From: Naasia aerilata
GTDB taxonomy: Bacteria; Actinomycetota; Actinomycetes; Actinomycetales; Microbacteriaceae
Length of the DNA: 64,000 nucleotides
NCBI RefSeq assembly: GCF_030296595.1
Contig: NZ_AP027731.1
Location: 2,232,001 to 2,296,000, forward strand
Direction of reading: 5' to 3'
The position numbers and the translations under genes were made by a program. The stretch's first letter is position 1; each line of letters starts with the position of its first letter. The notes beneath the pieces were generated by a model, which saw nothing but the letters and a program-made list of their open reading frames with translations, searched no databases and was not told the origin of the DNA. Below are positions 10,072 to 19,010 of the stretch, piece by piece.

Positions 10072-10599
10072 ATGAGCGGAAGCACTCCCGCCTTCCCCGC
10101 CTCCACCCCGTACGGCGCGCCGCAGCCTGTCGGGCCCGTCGCCCGTCCCAAGCAGGTCGAGATCGCCTTCTGGCTCTTCCTCGGTGCTGCGCTCGTCAGC
10201 CTCATCAGCCTCATCGTGAGCGTGGCGACCTTCCCCGCCGTGCGCGACACCGCACTCAAGCAGATCGACGCGCAGGGCAACAGCGACGTGCTGGATCCCA
10301 GCACCATCGACGCGATCGTGACGACGAGCTTCGTGGTCGGCATCGTGTTCGCCGTTCTGTGGATCGCCCTCTACGTGCTCTTCGCGATCTTCGTGCGGAA
10401 GGGACACGGCTGGGCCCGTTGGGTCTTCGTGGCTCTGTCCGCCCTGTCGCTGTTCGGCATCCTCGGGCAGTACGGGCTCGGCGCCCTGCAGGCCGCGCTC
10501 CTGATCGCCGGCACGCTGCTCACCCTCATCCCGGTCGCGTCGCGCCAGTTCTTCGCGGCCGCCCGGGCGAACCGTCTGGCGAAGCGCAACGTCGCCTGA
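10072..10599 (+). CDS. Small four-helix membrane protein of unknown function
   Basis: The 175-residue protein has a Pro/Ala-rich cytoplasmic start (residues 1-28) and four predicted membrane helices (around residues 30-52, 82-105, 112-133 and 138-160). The start is the ATG with AAGGAG eight bases upstream. The next gene encodes a paralogous protein with the same helix pattern and the shared motif GWARWV. I recognise no function. A strong hairpin follows. Confidence 0.8.
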   Translation: MSGSTPAFPASTPYGAPQPVGPVARPKQVEIAFWLFLGAALVSLISLIVSVATFPAVRDTALKQIDAQGNSDVLDPSTIDAIVTTSFVVGIVFAVLWIALYVLFAIFVRKGHGWARWVFVALSALSLFGILGQYGLGALQAALLIAGTLLTLIPVASRQFFAAARANRLAKRNVA

Positions 10600-10606
10600 G
10601 CGTCTG

Positions 10607-10643
10607 CCTGGTCCCCGCGACGCTCGACGTCGCGGGGACCAGG
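10607..10643 (+). terminator. Strong 15-bp hairpin terminator
   Basis: The arms CCTGGTCCCCGCGAC (10607-10621) and GTCGCGGGGACCAGG (10629-10643) are perfectly complementary with a 7-base loop. The hairpin begins 8 bases after the stop codon of the gene at 10072. It lacks a clear T tract, which is usual for many actinobacterial terminators. Confidence 0.75.
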
Positions 10644-10685
10644 TGATGGGTACTGTCGGATCGTGCCGATCGGGAAGGAGCAGCC

Positions 10686-11188
10686 GTGAGTGACCGCTGG
10701 TTCCCGCTCGACCCGACGCCGGAGTCGCTGGCTCCTCTGCCCCCGAGCCGCAGCGCCCGGCGACTCTGCACGTCGCCTTCGGCCTCTACCTGGTGGCTGC
10801 GCTGCTGATCCTCATCGGCCTGATCGGCGGGCTCGCCATGTTCCCCGGCGCACAGGCAGCCGCGGAGCGCGAGGCTGAGTCGACGGGCAAGGAGCTGCCG
10901 AAGGGCTGGGCGGACATCTTCCTCACCGGCGTGATCATGGGCCTCGTCGTCGCTGTCATCGCGATCGGGGTCTACGTGATCTTCGGCTACCTGCTGTGGC
11001 GAGGTGCCGGGTGGGCACGCTGGGTGCTGATCGGCTTCGCAGTCCTGGCCTTCCTCGGGGTACTCGGGGGTCTGCTCTCGCTCATCCCATACGTCGCCGT
11101 CCTCGTGGCGACGATCCTCGCCTTCCTGCCGCCTTCGTCCCGGTACTTCAAGGCACTCAGCGCCCGGCGCGCTGCTCGGTTCGCGTAG
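10686..11188 (+). CDS. Small membrane protein, paralog of the preceding gene (frame break near 10742)
   Basis: The gene starts with GTG (MSDRWFPLDPTPESLAPLP) preceded by AAGGAG at about 10675. After 18 codons the frame breaks; one extra C in the C run at 10739-10744 gives PPEPQRPATLHVAFGLYLVAAL and leads into the long frame ending at 11188. The intact protein of ~167 residues has four hydrophobic helices and the GWARWV motif shared with its upstream neighbour. The function is unknown. Confidence 0.75.
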
Positions 11189-11214
11189 CGCGGCGGCGTT
11201 GCAGGGCCGCCCGC

Positions 11215-11817
11215 CTAGTCGGCCGAGTCGTACCGGCGGAGCTCTTCTCCCGCACGCGTGACGGTCAGTTCCCATCCCCTGCCCGCGGACTCGCTGCGGG
11301 TGTAGACGATGCGGAGGTGCCTTCGATCGGCAGCGCCCTGCCAGAACTCCACTCGGATGGCCTCCACCCGCCAGAGCGTCCAATCGCCCGCGGCCACCTC
11401 AGCGCGCGCCGCGGGATGCCGGGCTGCGAGGTCGGCGTCGCTCTCCTCCCGACTCGCCTCCACCACGGGTCCGCGCACGCGGACTGCGCGAGCGAGCGGC
11501 TGCCACCACGAATTGAGGGACGCGGCCGGCGCCGACGCCAGCTGAGCGCCTTTCCCGGAGGACGCCGGCCCTGCGAAGGCCCATCCTCGAGAGTCGACGT
11601 CCTTGAGGATCAAGGTGCGTGAGTCGGGGACGCCCTCGGCATCGACGGTCGCGAGTGTCGTGGCAAGGGGCTCAGGGACGCCGTGCTCGAGCGCAACGCG
11701 CAGCCACGCCAGGAACAGCTCGACGGGATCCGTCGGGAGCCGGCCGAGGTCGGGCGAGGGGGCGGCGCCCGTCAACGAGGGGATGCTGCGGAACCAGGCC
11801 GCCGTGTCGGATGTCAC
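11215..11817 (-). CDS. Pyridoxamine 5'-phosphate oxidase-like flavoprotein
   Basis: The ~200-residue protein shows the PdxH split-barrel features: ATLATVDAEGVPDSRTLILKDVD, GWAFAGPASSGKGAQLASAPAASLNSWW, then RVRGPVVEASREES and the C-terminal WRVEAIRVEFWQGAADRRH. In PdxH enzymes these bind FMN and oxidise pyridoxamine or pyridoxine phosphate to pyridoxal phosphate. The start is the GTG at 11817; a TTG at 11826 is possible. It is convergent with the membrane protein gene ending at 11188. It could be a PdxH paralog rather than the housekeeping enzyme. Confidence 0.85.
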   Translation of the reverse strand: MTSDTAAWFRSIPSLTGAAPSPDLGRLPTDPVELFLAWLRVALEHGVPEPLATTLATVDAEGVPDSRTLILKDVDSRGWAFAGPASSGKGAQLASAPAASLNSWWQPLARAVRVRGPVVEASREESDADLAARHPAARAEVAAGDWTLWRVEAIRVEFWQGAADRRHLRIVYTRSESAGRGWELTVTRAGEELRRYDSAD

Positions 11818-12010
11818 ACCTGCCAATATTCCAGCCGCAGGCAGCGTTGGGTGATGGGTGGAGGCGGCGGCTCAAGGCGAACAATGCAGCGCCACCGCGA
11901 CCGCCGGCCTCGGCTGATATGGCAGGCTCGCGATGCCGGGTTCGGATCCGGCCGAGCACTCGCTCCATCCCGGACCGGTTCTCGCCAGGCCCACGAGGAG
12001 GCAAGAGACG

Positions 12011-12481
12011 GTGAGCGAGCGCCCGAACCCGCGTTTCCTCGCCTCCTTCACCTTCACCCTCTTGGCGCCGGTCCTCCTGGCCGGCGGCTACGGCGTCGTC
12101 TGGTCCATCTGGTCCGAGGATCCCGCACCGTATCGGCCCGTGCTGGGCATCTTCGCGGGTGCGATGGTCGTCCTGGCCGTCGTCGCACTCATCCGCGGCT
12201 TCCGCCGGGAGCGACAGGATCGCCTGGAGGCCGCGGGGAATTCGCCGGAGCCTGAGGAGGCAGAGCCGAAGGACGGCCTCAGCAGGCTCAGGGGCGCGGG
12301 GCAGCTGATGATGGCGGCAGGCGCCGCCGGCCTCGTCCTCAGCTTCAGCATCCTGCTGCGCCAGGAGGACCGGGCCACCGCGGGAATCGTCCTTCTGGTG
12401 GCGGTGGTCCTGCTGTCACTCGGTGGCTTCCTGTACTGGCTCGCCTACCACCTCCGCCAGAAGCGCGAACAGGGTCGGTGA
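12011..12481 (+). CDS. Membrane protein of unknown function
   Basis: The 156-residue protein starts with GTG nine bases after a GAGGAGG ribosome binding site. Four hydrophobic stretches are visible, in two pairs separated by a charged loop (ERQDRLEAAGNSPEPEEAEPK). It ends with a basic tail. I recognise no family. Confidence 0.75.
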   Translation: MSERPNPRFLASFTFTLLAPVLLAGGYGVVWSIWSEDPAPYRPVLGIFAGAMVVLAVVALIRGFRRERQDRLEAAGNSPEPEEAEPKDGLSRLRGAGQLMMAAGAAGLVLSFSILLRQEDRATAGIVLLVAVVLLSLGGFLYWLAYHLRQKREQGR

Positions 12482-12624
12482 TGTAGGCGGGCTCCGGCGA
12501 CTTCGCGGTCGTTATGGCGCCAACGTCCGGCTCAGCGGGCCGAACGGCGGCATCGCTCCCGCCGATCGGGAGACCCGGTCGTGTCCTCCGATCGGCTCAG
12601 TCCTGATCTTCACGGCTCAGTGAC

Positions 12625-13221
12625 CTAGGCGACGCGGCGGGCGAGGATCGCGCCGACCGGTCGATGACCCTGCCCGGTCCTCCGATGCATCTCCAGCACT
12701 TCGAACCCGGCGGACTCCAGGACGCGCTGGAGCTCGGTCGCCGGCCACCGGTACGCCGGCGTGACCGCATGGTCGAACTCCTCGACGCTGAGCCCGTCGA
12801 AGAAGCCGAGGAGGAGCAGCCCGCCGGGACGGAGGACGCGGGCGAACTCCGCGATCGGGAGGGCGATGCGCGACGGGGAGTGGTGGATCGTCGAGTACCA
12901 CGACAGAACACCGCCGAGGGTGCCGTCGCGCTCGTCGATCTGCTCGATGCTGGCCACATCGAAACGCACTCCTGGATACGTCGACCGGGCGTGCTCGATG
13001 AACGCGGGGACCAGGTCGATGCCGCGAATCGCGCGCCCGCGCCCGGCGATGTAGTGCGTCCAGTGGCCGGGTCCGCAGCCGGCGTCCAGCGCGCGGCCGC
13101 TCACCGATTCGATCCAGGTGTCGACCAGCTGCCGGTCGGAGGGATGCACCGCCGCCATCGAACCGAGGAGATCGGTGTACTCCGCCGCCCGGCGGGAGTA
13201 GGCGTCGGTCACCTCGTTCAT
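12625..13221 (-). CDS. SAM-dependent class I methyltransferase
   Basis: The 198-residue protein carries the Rossmann motif I variant ALDAGCGPGHWTHYIAGRG and the later motif GVLSWYSTIHHSPSRI...EFARVLRPGGLLLLGFFDG. These place it in the small-molecule methyltransferase family (methyltransf_11/25). The substrate is unknown. It is divergent from the metallo-hydrolase gene to its right, with 128 bases between the starts. Confidence 0.85.
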   Translation of the reverse strand: MNEVTDAYSRRAAEYTDLLGSMAAVHPSDRQLVDTWIESVSGRALDAGCGPGHWTHYIAGRGRAIRGIDLVPAFIEHARSTYPGVRFDVASIEQIDERDGTLGGVLSWYSTIHHSPSRIALPIAEFARVLRPGGLLLLGFFDGLSVEEFDHAVTPAYRWPATELQRVLESAGFEVLEMHRRTGQGHRPVGAILARRVA

Positions 13222-13349
13222 CGCACCGAGCGTATCGACGCAAGCCTTCCGTGCCGCGGCTCGTTCCCCTAGTGTCCGACCACGCGCCTTCCGGACCAGG
13301 ACGAGGGGCTCGCACCGCCGCGAAGACGCAGACGAACGGAGGGCGCTCG

Positions 13350-14171
13350 GTGCTGCAGCAGGTAGCTGGCGGGATATTCGTTCACGAGAGCGAGTTTCTG
13401 CAGAGCAACTCCGTGGTGGTCCAGGGGCCCTCGGGTGTCCTGCTCGTCGACCCGGGCCTCACCCGCGACGAGATGACTGCCCTCGCGAACGACCTCCGGT
13501 CGCTGGGACAGCCGGTGGTGGCGGGCTTCTCCACGCATCCCGATTGGGACCACGTGCTGTGGCATCCGCTCTTCGGCGACGCGCCGCGCTACGGCACCGC
13601 CCGCAACGCAGCGTCGATGCGGCAGCTCCTGTCGGATCCGGACTGGAAGACCCGCGTCGCCGAGGTCATGCCGCCGGAGTACGTCGAGCAGATCCCGATG
13701 GACCTGTTCGGGCTGGTCGACGGCCTTCCCGCCGGCGCCGCCCAGGTCCCCTGGGACGGCCCGACCATACGGATCCTCGAGCACCGGGCGCACGCGGAGG
13801 GTCACGCTGCGCTGCTGGTCGAGGAGGCGGGCGTCCTCGTCGCGGGAGACATGCTCTCCGACATCCTGATTCCCTTCCTCGATCTGGATGCTGCTGATCC
13901 CGTCGGCGACTACCTGGCCGCCCTGGAGATGTTCGACAGCGTGGCCGGCGACGTGGTCGCCGTGGTGCCCGGGCACGGCTCCGTGGGCGGGGCAGGAGAG
14001 CTCCGGACGCGCATCGACCAGGACCGCGCCTATGCGGAGGCGCTGGGAAACGGAACCGGAATCGATGACGCGCGCGTCGGCCCTTCGGCCCCGCTGGAGT
14101 GGCTGGCCGACGTGCACGACTGGCAGGTGCAGCAGATCAGCGAGAAGCGGCAGGACGCGAAGACGGAGTAG
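13350..14171 (+). CDS. MBL-fold metallo-hydrolase
   Basis: The 273-residue protein begins with GTG seven bases after GGAGGG. Metallo-beta-lactamase-fold landmarks are LLVDPGLT, the metal motif STHPDWDHVLWHP, the H in HAEGHAALLVEEAGVLVAGDML and the PGHG near residue 210. The usual HxHxDH motif reads HPDWDH, with Asp at the second His position, as in some members of the family. The substrate is unknown. A bidirectional terminator separates it from the next, convergent gene. Confidence 0.87.
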   Translation: MLQQVAGGIFVHESEFLQSNSVVVQGPSGVLLVDPGLTRDEMTALANDLRSLGQPVVAGFSTHPDWDHVLWHPLFGDAPRYGTARNAASMRQLLSDPDWKTRVAEVMPPEYVEQIPMDLFGLVDGLPAGAAQVPWDGPTIRILEHRAHAEGHAALLVEEAGVLVAGDMLSDILIPFLDLDAADPVGDYLAALEMFDSVAGDVVAVVPGHGSVGGAGELRTRIDQDRAYAEALGNGTGIDDARVGPSAPLEWLADVHDWQVQQISEKRQDAKTE

Positions 14172-14188
14172 TGGCCGACGACAAAGAA

Positions 14189-14221
14189 GAAGGGGAGCCC
14201 GCAGTGCGCGAGCTCCCCTTC
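14189..14221. terminator. Bidirectional terminator
   Basis: GAAGGGGAGC (14189-14198) pairs with GCTCCCCTTC (14212-14221) across a 13-base loop. It lies between two convergent genes, one ending at 14171 and the other at 14231, and can serve both. Confidence 0.8.
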
Positions 14222-14230
14222 CGTGTTCTG

Positions 14231-14970
14231 CTACTTGGCTGCCTTCGCGGAGGCGAAGCTGCTGACGCACTGACCCTGGTTCTTGAACACCGGAACGGTG
14301 CTCGTCGCCCAGCCTCCGTTCTTGCAGTCGTCCTTGCCGGCTAGCTTCACCGGCTTCGGCGCCTCGGCGAAGGTGTAGCTGGTGCCGGCGAAGTTGATCG
14401 CGCTGATCACCCCGTCGCCCACGACGCCGGAGCCGAGGAGAAGCCGAAGGCGGTGACAACAGCGTTGGGGAAGTACGCTCGCCATTCGTCGAGCGTTCCC
14501 CAGTAGTCCGACCCATAGCCGCCACCGACATTCGGAGCGCCGTCCTTCACGAACTGCTTCGCTCCGTTGTTGAGCCACCAGGTGTTCCCGTAAACGCCGG
14601 GCTCGCCGATCAGGATCCCGTCCGCGGAGCCGTCGTTGTCGAAGTCCACGACGAGCTGGAAGCCGGGAGGGGTCGTTCCCGTGGTGGCGGTGTAGCTCAG
14701 GCTGGGCTCACCGACGGTCGTCAGGGGCTTTGAGGTCGCAACGTATTCGGCGACCTTCTTGACGCCGCCGGCAATCAACGGATCGGCCTCGGTCCAGATG
14801 TGTAGCCCAGTGCCGACGACCTCGTAGTGGCCGGCAGCGCGCGTGTCCGACAGCGTGGGCGCGAAGTCGTCCGGGACGTGGATGACGGACGCTTCCGCGG
14901 CCTGCGCCGGCGTTGCCAGGAGGACGGTGAGCACGGCTGCTGCGATGCCGCCGATGACTGACTTCTTCAA
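14231..14970 (-). CDS. Secreted protein of unknown function (frame break near 14434)
   Basis: It starts with a classical signal peptide (MKKSVIGGIAAAVLTVLLATPAQA, cleavage after AQA). The mature part includes VDFDNDGSADGILIGEPGVYG, WWLNNGAKQFV and LDEWRAYFPNAVVTAFGFS. At about 14434 the frame breaks; one extra C gives GFSLGSGVVGDGVISAINFAG and continues to the C-terminal FKNQGQCVSSFASAKAAK. The intact length is about 247 residues. The two cysteines of the C-terminal segment could form a disulfide. I do not recognise a function; similar secreted proteins occur in actinobacteria. Confidence 0.75.
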
Positions 14971-15154
14971 GCGATCTCCTCTGAGAGTGGTGGCGCAGGG
15001 CCTGCGCCGGCGGCGATCCTCTCACGGGGTCGCGACGGGGAGCGGGACGACATCCGGTTGTCACCGCGATGCGTTCGAAGTGCAGGATCCGGTCGGGGAC
15101 CTTGCCCGGCATTTCGGACCTCCCCGGGAGACACCGCCCGCATAGGCTTCCGGG

Positions 15155-15565
15155 GTGAGCGAAGCGCTGGACGACGGCCCGTTCTTCCACGGCACGAAGG
15201 CAGACCTGCGGGTCGGCGACCTCCTCACCGCGGGTTTCCGGTCGAACTACCGGCCCGAGATCGTGATGAACCACATCTACTTCACGGCACTGCGCGACGG
15301 TGCCGGGCTTGCCGCCGAACTCGCGGCCGGGGAGGGTGCGCCTCGCGTGTACCTCGTCGAGCCGACGGGACCGTTCGAGAACGATCCCAACGTGACCGAC
15401 AAGAAGTTCCCCGGCAACCCCACCCGGTCGTACCGGAGCACGGCCCCGCTCAGGATCGTCGGAGAGGTCACCGACTGGACGCCGCTGACTCCGGAGGTGC
15501 TGCAGACCTGGCGGGAACGGCTGGCGGCGCTCGCCGCGGACGAGCGCGGCGAGATCATCAACTGA
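15155..15565 (+). CDS. arr: Rifamycin ADP-ribosyltransferase (Arr)
   Basis: The 136-residue protein matches Arr from end to end: FFHGTKADLRVGDLLTAGFRSNY (NAD-binding His), VYLVEPTGPFENDPNVTDKK, FPGNPTRSYRSTAPLRIVGEV. Arr enzymes transfer ADP-ribose from NAD to the C23 hydroxyl of rifampicin and inactivate it. The start is GTG at 15155. The gene stands alone and is convergent with the sigma-factor operon. Chromosomal arr genes are common in environmental actinobacteria. Resistance of this strain is inferred, not shown. Confidence 0.93.
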   Translation: MSEALDDGPFFHGTKADLRVGDLLTAGFRSNYRPEIVMNHIYFTALRDGAGLAAELAAGEGAPRVYLVEPTGPFENDPNVTDKKFPGNPTRSYRSTAPLRIVGEVTDWTPLTPEVLQTWRERLAALAADERGEIIN

Positions 15566-15631
15566 GGCAGTCGGTCACCCGGCGCGTGCGTCGGCCGGCG
15601 AAAACGCGCGGTCGGGTGCAGCTTCGGGGAA

Positions 15632-16850
15632 CTACTGCGGTCGCACGTCGTCCCGCTGCCGGGTGAGGTAGGCGACCTCGGCCGAGTTGCCGGCGAGGCC
15701 GATCGCCGAGTCATACGCCTCACGGGCTGCCGTGCTCGAGCCCAGCCGTCGCAGCAGTCCGGCGCGCGCGGCGTAATAGGCGTGGTATCCCGACAGCCCG
15801 GGCTCGAGGCCGTCGAGAAGCGCCAGTCCAGCCTCGGGACCGTCGCGCTCCGCCACTGCGACCGCCCGGTTGAGGCGCACGATCGGCGAGCGATCGAGGC
15901 GCACGAGCTGGTCGTAGAGCGCGACGATCTGCGTCCAGTCGGGTGCGTCGCCGTCGGTGTGCACCGCGTTGATGGCCGCCAGCAGCTGGTACGGGCCCGG
16001 AGCGACTCCCGAGGCCAGCCGCTCGCGGACGAGGGCGTGGCCCTCCGAGATGAGCGCGGCGTCCCACCGGCTCCTGTCCTGCTCGGCGAGCGGAACCAGT
16101 TCCCCGGCCGAGGACACTCGTGCCGGGCGCCGCGCGTCGGTCAGCAGCATCAGCGCCAGGATCCCGGTCACCTCGCCGTCGAGGGGAAGCAGCTCGTGCA
16201 GCAGCCGGGCGAGCCGGATCGCCTCACCCGTCAGATCCTCGCGAACCGGAACCGAATCGGGGCCGGACGCGAGGTACCCTCGTTGAAGATGAGGAACAGC
16301 ACCGCCAGCACCCCGGACACCCGACCCGGCAGATCCTCGGCCGCCGGCACCGAGTACGGGATGCGCGCGGCCGCGATCTTCGCCTTGGCGCGGGTGAGGC
16401 GCGCGCCCATCGTGGTGTCCTGCACCAGGAACGCGGAGGCGATCTCGGGCACGGTCAGTCCGCCGACCATCCGGAGCGTCAGCGCGATGCGGGCCTCCAT
16501 CGCCAGCGCCGGGTGGCAGCAGGTGAAGATGAGCCGCAGCCGGTCGTCGTCGATCGCACCGAGGGGTTCCGGGTCTGTGCCGTACACGAGCTGCGCCTCC
16601 TCTGCTTCGCGTCGCGGCTGCTCTCGCGCCGGATCCGATAGATGGCTTTGTGCGTGGCGGTGGTCGTCAGCCAGGCGCCGGCATTGGGTGGGATGCCGTC
16701 GGCGGGCCAGCGCTCGGCCGCGACAGCGAACGCCTCGGCAGCGGCATCCTCCGCGGTGTCGAGGCTGCCGAACCGCTTCACGAGCGTCGCGACCACCCGC
16801 GCCCACTCGTTCCGGTGTGCGCGGGTGAGGGCGTCGTGTGCGTCGATCAG
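15632..16850 (-). CDS. ECF42-type sigma factor with C-terminal TPR-like extension (two frame breaks; apparent CTG start)
   Basis: The N-terminal part holds sigma regions 2 and 4 (GSLDTAEDAAAEAFAVAAERW, GLTVPEIASAFLVQDTTMGARLTRAK), and a ~200-residue extension follows (YHAYYAARAGLLRRLGSSTAAREAYDSAI). This architecture plus a neighbouring DGPF protein defines group ECF42. Two one-base gaps break the frame: near 16599, where an extra base gives AKQREAQLVYG, and near 16276, where it gives FNEGYLASGPDSVPVREDLTG. The first codon is a CTG overlapping the stop of the DGPF gene as CTGA; no standard start is available nearby. No anti-sigma gene is visible, as expected for ECF42. Confidence 0.88.
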
Positions 16851-17182
16851 TCCTCCACCACCAGGAGGGGCCGCACCTCGAGACGGCGGTTGCAGGCCTT
16901 GGAGCCTTCGGTCATGAGCTTCAGCGCCACATCGAGGTCGGGCGCTTCGATGAGCCAGAAGCCGGCGGCCCACTCCTTCGTCTCGACGAATGGACCGTCG
17001 GTGAGGACAGGCTCGTCGCCGCGACCGTCGATGACGGTGGAGGCGGTGGGGTCGGCCAGCCCTCCGGCGAACACCCAATGGCCGCCTGCTCGGAGCTTGT
17101 CGTTGAACGCGTCGATCGCGACCGCCTCCTCCTCGGTGCCCGAGTTGCTGCGGTTGTCGAGGACGTTGACCAGGTACTGCAT
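16847..17182 (-). CDS. DGPF/YCII-domain protein, partner of the ECF42 sigma factor
   Basis: The 111-residue protein has the YCII ferredoxin-like fold signature and carries the name-giving motif in VLTDGPFVETKEWAAGFWLIE. Genes of this kind are the conserved targets and neighbours of ECF42 sigma factors. The start is ATG at 17182 with AGAGGA about nine bases upstream. Its stop overlaps the sigma gene start. Its biochemical role is not established. Confidence 0.9.
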   Translation of the reverse strand: MQYLVNVLDNRSNSGTEEEAVAIDAFNDKLRAGGHWVFAGGLADPTASTVIDGRGDEPVLTDGPFVETKEWAAGFWLIEAPDLDVALKLMTEGSKACNRRLEVRPLLVVED

Positions 17183-17198
17183 GCTCAGATCCTCTCGC

Positions 17199-17798
17199 TC
17201 ATTCCGCGTTCCGGACACGGGGTCCGACGCCTTCGGGGATCTCCCCGTGCAGGTGTGGGGCGTACACGACCTTCATCGTGCGACCGTCGATCACGGTCGA
17301 CTCGAGCAGGTCGAGGTCGAACTCGGCGCCGCCCTGGAAGAGGGCGGCGGTTCCGCTCCTCCCGGTGATCGCCGGGAACACCATCACCTCGAGCCGGTCG
17401 ACGAGGCCCGCGGCGAGCAGTGCGCGGTTCAGGGAGATGCTGCCGTGGGACCGCATCGGCACGTCCGTGGTGCGCTTGAGGCGCTCGATGGCGGTCACCG
17501 CATCCTCGCGGAGAACGGTGGAGTTGTTCCAGCCGAGGGGCTCCTGGAGCGTGCGGGAGAAGACGATCTTCGGCAGCTCGTTCATCCGGTCGTAGTACGG
17601 CTCGTCGTACTCGGCGACGAAGGTGCGGAACTCGCGGAAGGTCGTCGCGCCGAAGACGAGCACCTGCTCCTGCGCGAAGGTGCGCACTCGATCCTGGCGG
17701 ATCTCGGGCCCCTCCTTTCCCCAGTAGCCGGGCCATCCCTCGGCGGAGCCGTAGCCATCGAGGCTGCAGAAGAAATCGACGGTCAGTGTGGTGCTCAT
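17199..17798 (-). CDS. DHFR-like RibD C-terminal domain protein, first gene of the ECF42 operon
   Basis: The 199-residue protein has the RibD_C/DHFR-like fold: TVDFFCSLDGYGSAEGW, VLVFGATTFREF, LPKIVFSRTL and SGTAALFQGGAEFDLDLLES. It starts at ATG 17798, after GAGGAG. It is followed within 17 bases by the DGPF gene and then the sigma factor. Such proteins often carry NADPH-dependent reductase folds of unknown substrate; it is too far from RibG to assign to riboflavin synthesis. Confidence 0.85.
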   Translation of the reverse strand: MSTTLTVDFFCSLDGYGSAEGWPGYWGKEGPEIRQDRVRTFAQEQVLVFGATTFREFRTFVAEYDEPYYDRMNELPKIVFSRTLQEPLGWNNSTVLREDAVTAIERLKRTTDVPMRSHGSISLNRALLAAGLVDRLEVMVFPAITGRSGTAALFQGGAEFDLDLLESTVIDGRTMKVVYAPHLHGEIPEGVGPRVRNAE

Positions 17799-17851
17799 GG
17801 GCGGTGCTCCTCGTCTCTCGCCACCACATTCGATGGTGACTCTCACTCCTG

Positions 17852-17879
17852 CTACGAACGAGTCGGACCGTATTCGACA
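17852..17879 (-). promoter_or_regulatory. Candidate ECF42-dependent promoter of the sigma operon
   Basis: On the minus strand TGTCGA (17879-17874) is followed after 17 bases by CGTAG (17856-17852), about 55 bases before the ATG at 17798. TGTCGA is the reported -35 element of ECF42 promoters, with a CG(A/T)C-like -10. This supports autoregulation. It was matched by eye only. Confidence 0.55.
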
Positions 17880-18008
17880 GCTCGGCCGGAAAAGATCCTG
17901 CGAGAACGGAACGGGGGCAGGTCCGGTGCTCGGGTGCTTGCGCGTCCGGAGGAGAGGTCGCCGAAACCGCCCGTGTTCAGGCGAAGCGCCGAGGGCTATC
18001 CTCGCCGC

Positions 18009-18305
18009 ATGTGCCGCAACATCCGCTGTCTCCACAACTTCGAGCCGCCGACCAGCGATGACGAGGTGCGCGAGGCCGCGCTGCAGTTCGTCCGGAAGGT
18101 GAGCGGGTCCACCCATCCGTCGCGCGCCAACTCGGAGGCGTTCGCGCTGGCGATCGACGAGATCGCCGAAGCGACCCGTCACCTGCTCGACAGCCTCGTC
18201 ACCAACGCTCCGCCGAAGACCCGGGAGGCGGAGGCCATCAAGGGGCGCGCCCGCCACGAGAAGCGGATGGAGCGCGAGGTGCGGATCCGGACGGCGACCG
18301 CCTAG
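18009..18305 (+). CDS. DUF2277 family protein
   Basis: The 98-residue protein begins MCRNIRCLHNFEPPTSDDEV, the hallmark of DUF2277, and continues with ALQFVRKVSGSTHPSRANSEAF. The two N-terminal cysteines and the basic C-terminus (RARHEKRMEREVR) are typical. The function is unknown. It is divergent from the ECF42 operon. Confidence 0.88.
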   Translation: MCRNIRCLHNFEPPTSDDEVREAALQFVRKVSGSTHPSRANSEAFALAIDEIAEATRHLLDSLVTNAPPKTREAEAIKGRARHEKRMEREVRIRTATA

Positions 18306-18399
18306 GGCATGAACCGGGTCACCGGCCGGGTGACAAGTTCCCGCCTGCTGCCCACTGCCGGCCGGACGCGACGGCAGATGACGCTGGTAGAAAGACGAG

Positions 18400-18939
18400 G
18401 TGACCCTGACCCCTGGCTCCGGCATCCGCGTCGTGATGACGAAGTGGGGCGACCGGCCGCACTGGGAGTTCGACGGGTGGTATCTCGGCAGTGACGAGCA
18501 CGGCGACTGGCTGGGCATCCCGGCCGGCACTGCGATGGACCGGCCCGGCGCCCACTACGTCGCCCCGACGAACCAGATCGGGCTGGTTCCTCCTCCCGGA
18601 GACGACGCCGACCGCGGGTGGCTGGCGACCTTCCACGACGTCGGCGGCCCAGTGCAGGTGTACGTCGACATCACCTCGCCACCCAGGTGGGACGGCCCGG
18701 TCGTCCGGGCCGTCGACCTGGACCTCGATGTGGTCCGCGGCAACTCGGGCGAGACGTGGATCGAGGACGAGGACGAGTTCACCGAGCACCGCATCGCGTT
18801 CGGCTATCCCGATGCCGTCGCCGCCGGCGCGGAGTCCTCATGCGCTCGGGTGGTGGGACTGGTGTCAGGCGGAGCAGCGCCGTACGACGGCACCGCCGGC
18901 GTCTGGCTCAGGCGGCTGGCCGACCAGCTGGGCGCCTGA
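18400..18939 (+). CDS. DUF402 domain protein
   Basis: The 179-residue protein starts with GTG. The central part (GLVPPPGDDADRGWLATFHDVGGPVQVYVDITSPPRWDG, AVDLDLDVVRGNSGETWIEDEDEFTEH) matches the DUF402 barrel, related to nucleoside di/triphosphate phosphohydrolases and FAU-1. Acidic residues in DLDLDV and EDEDEF fit metal and phosphate chemistry in that family. The substrate is unknown. Confidence 0.8.
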   Translation: MTLTPGSGIRVVMTKWGDRPHWEFDGWYLGSDEHGDWLGIPAGTAMDRPGAHYVAPTNQIGLVPPPGDDADRGWLATFHDVGGPVQVYVDITSPPRWDGPVVRAVDLDLDVVRGNSGETWIEDEDEFTEHRIAFGYPDAVAAGAESSCARVVGLVSGGAAPYDGTAGVWLRRLADQLGA

Positions 18940-19010
18940 CCGGGTCGCTTCGTGCCGCGCCTCGTTGCGGACGCACCCGAGGGACAGCATCGCCGACCGA
19001 GCGGCAGCCG

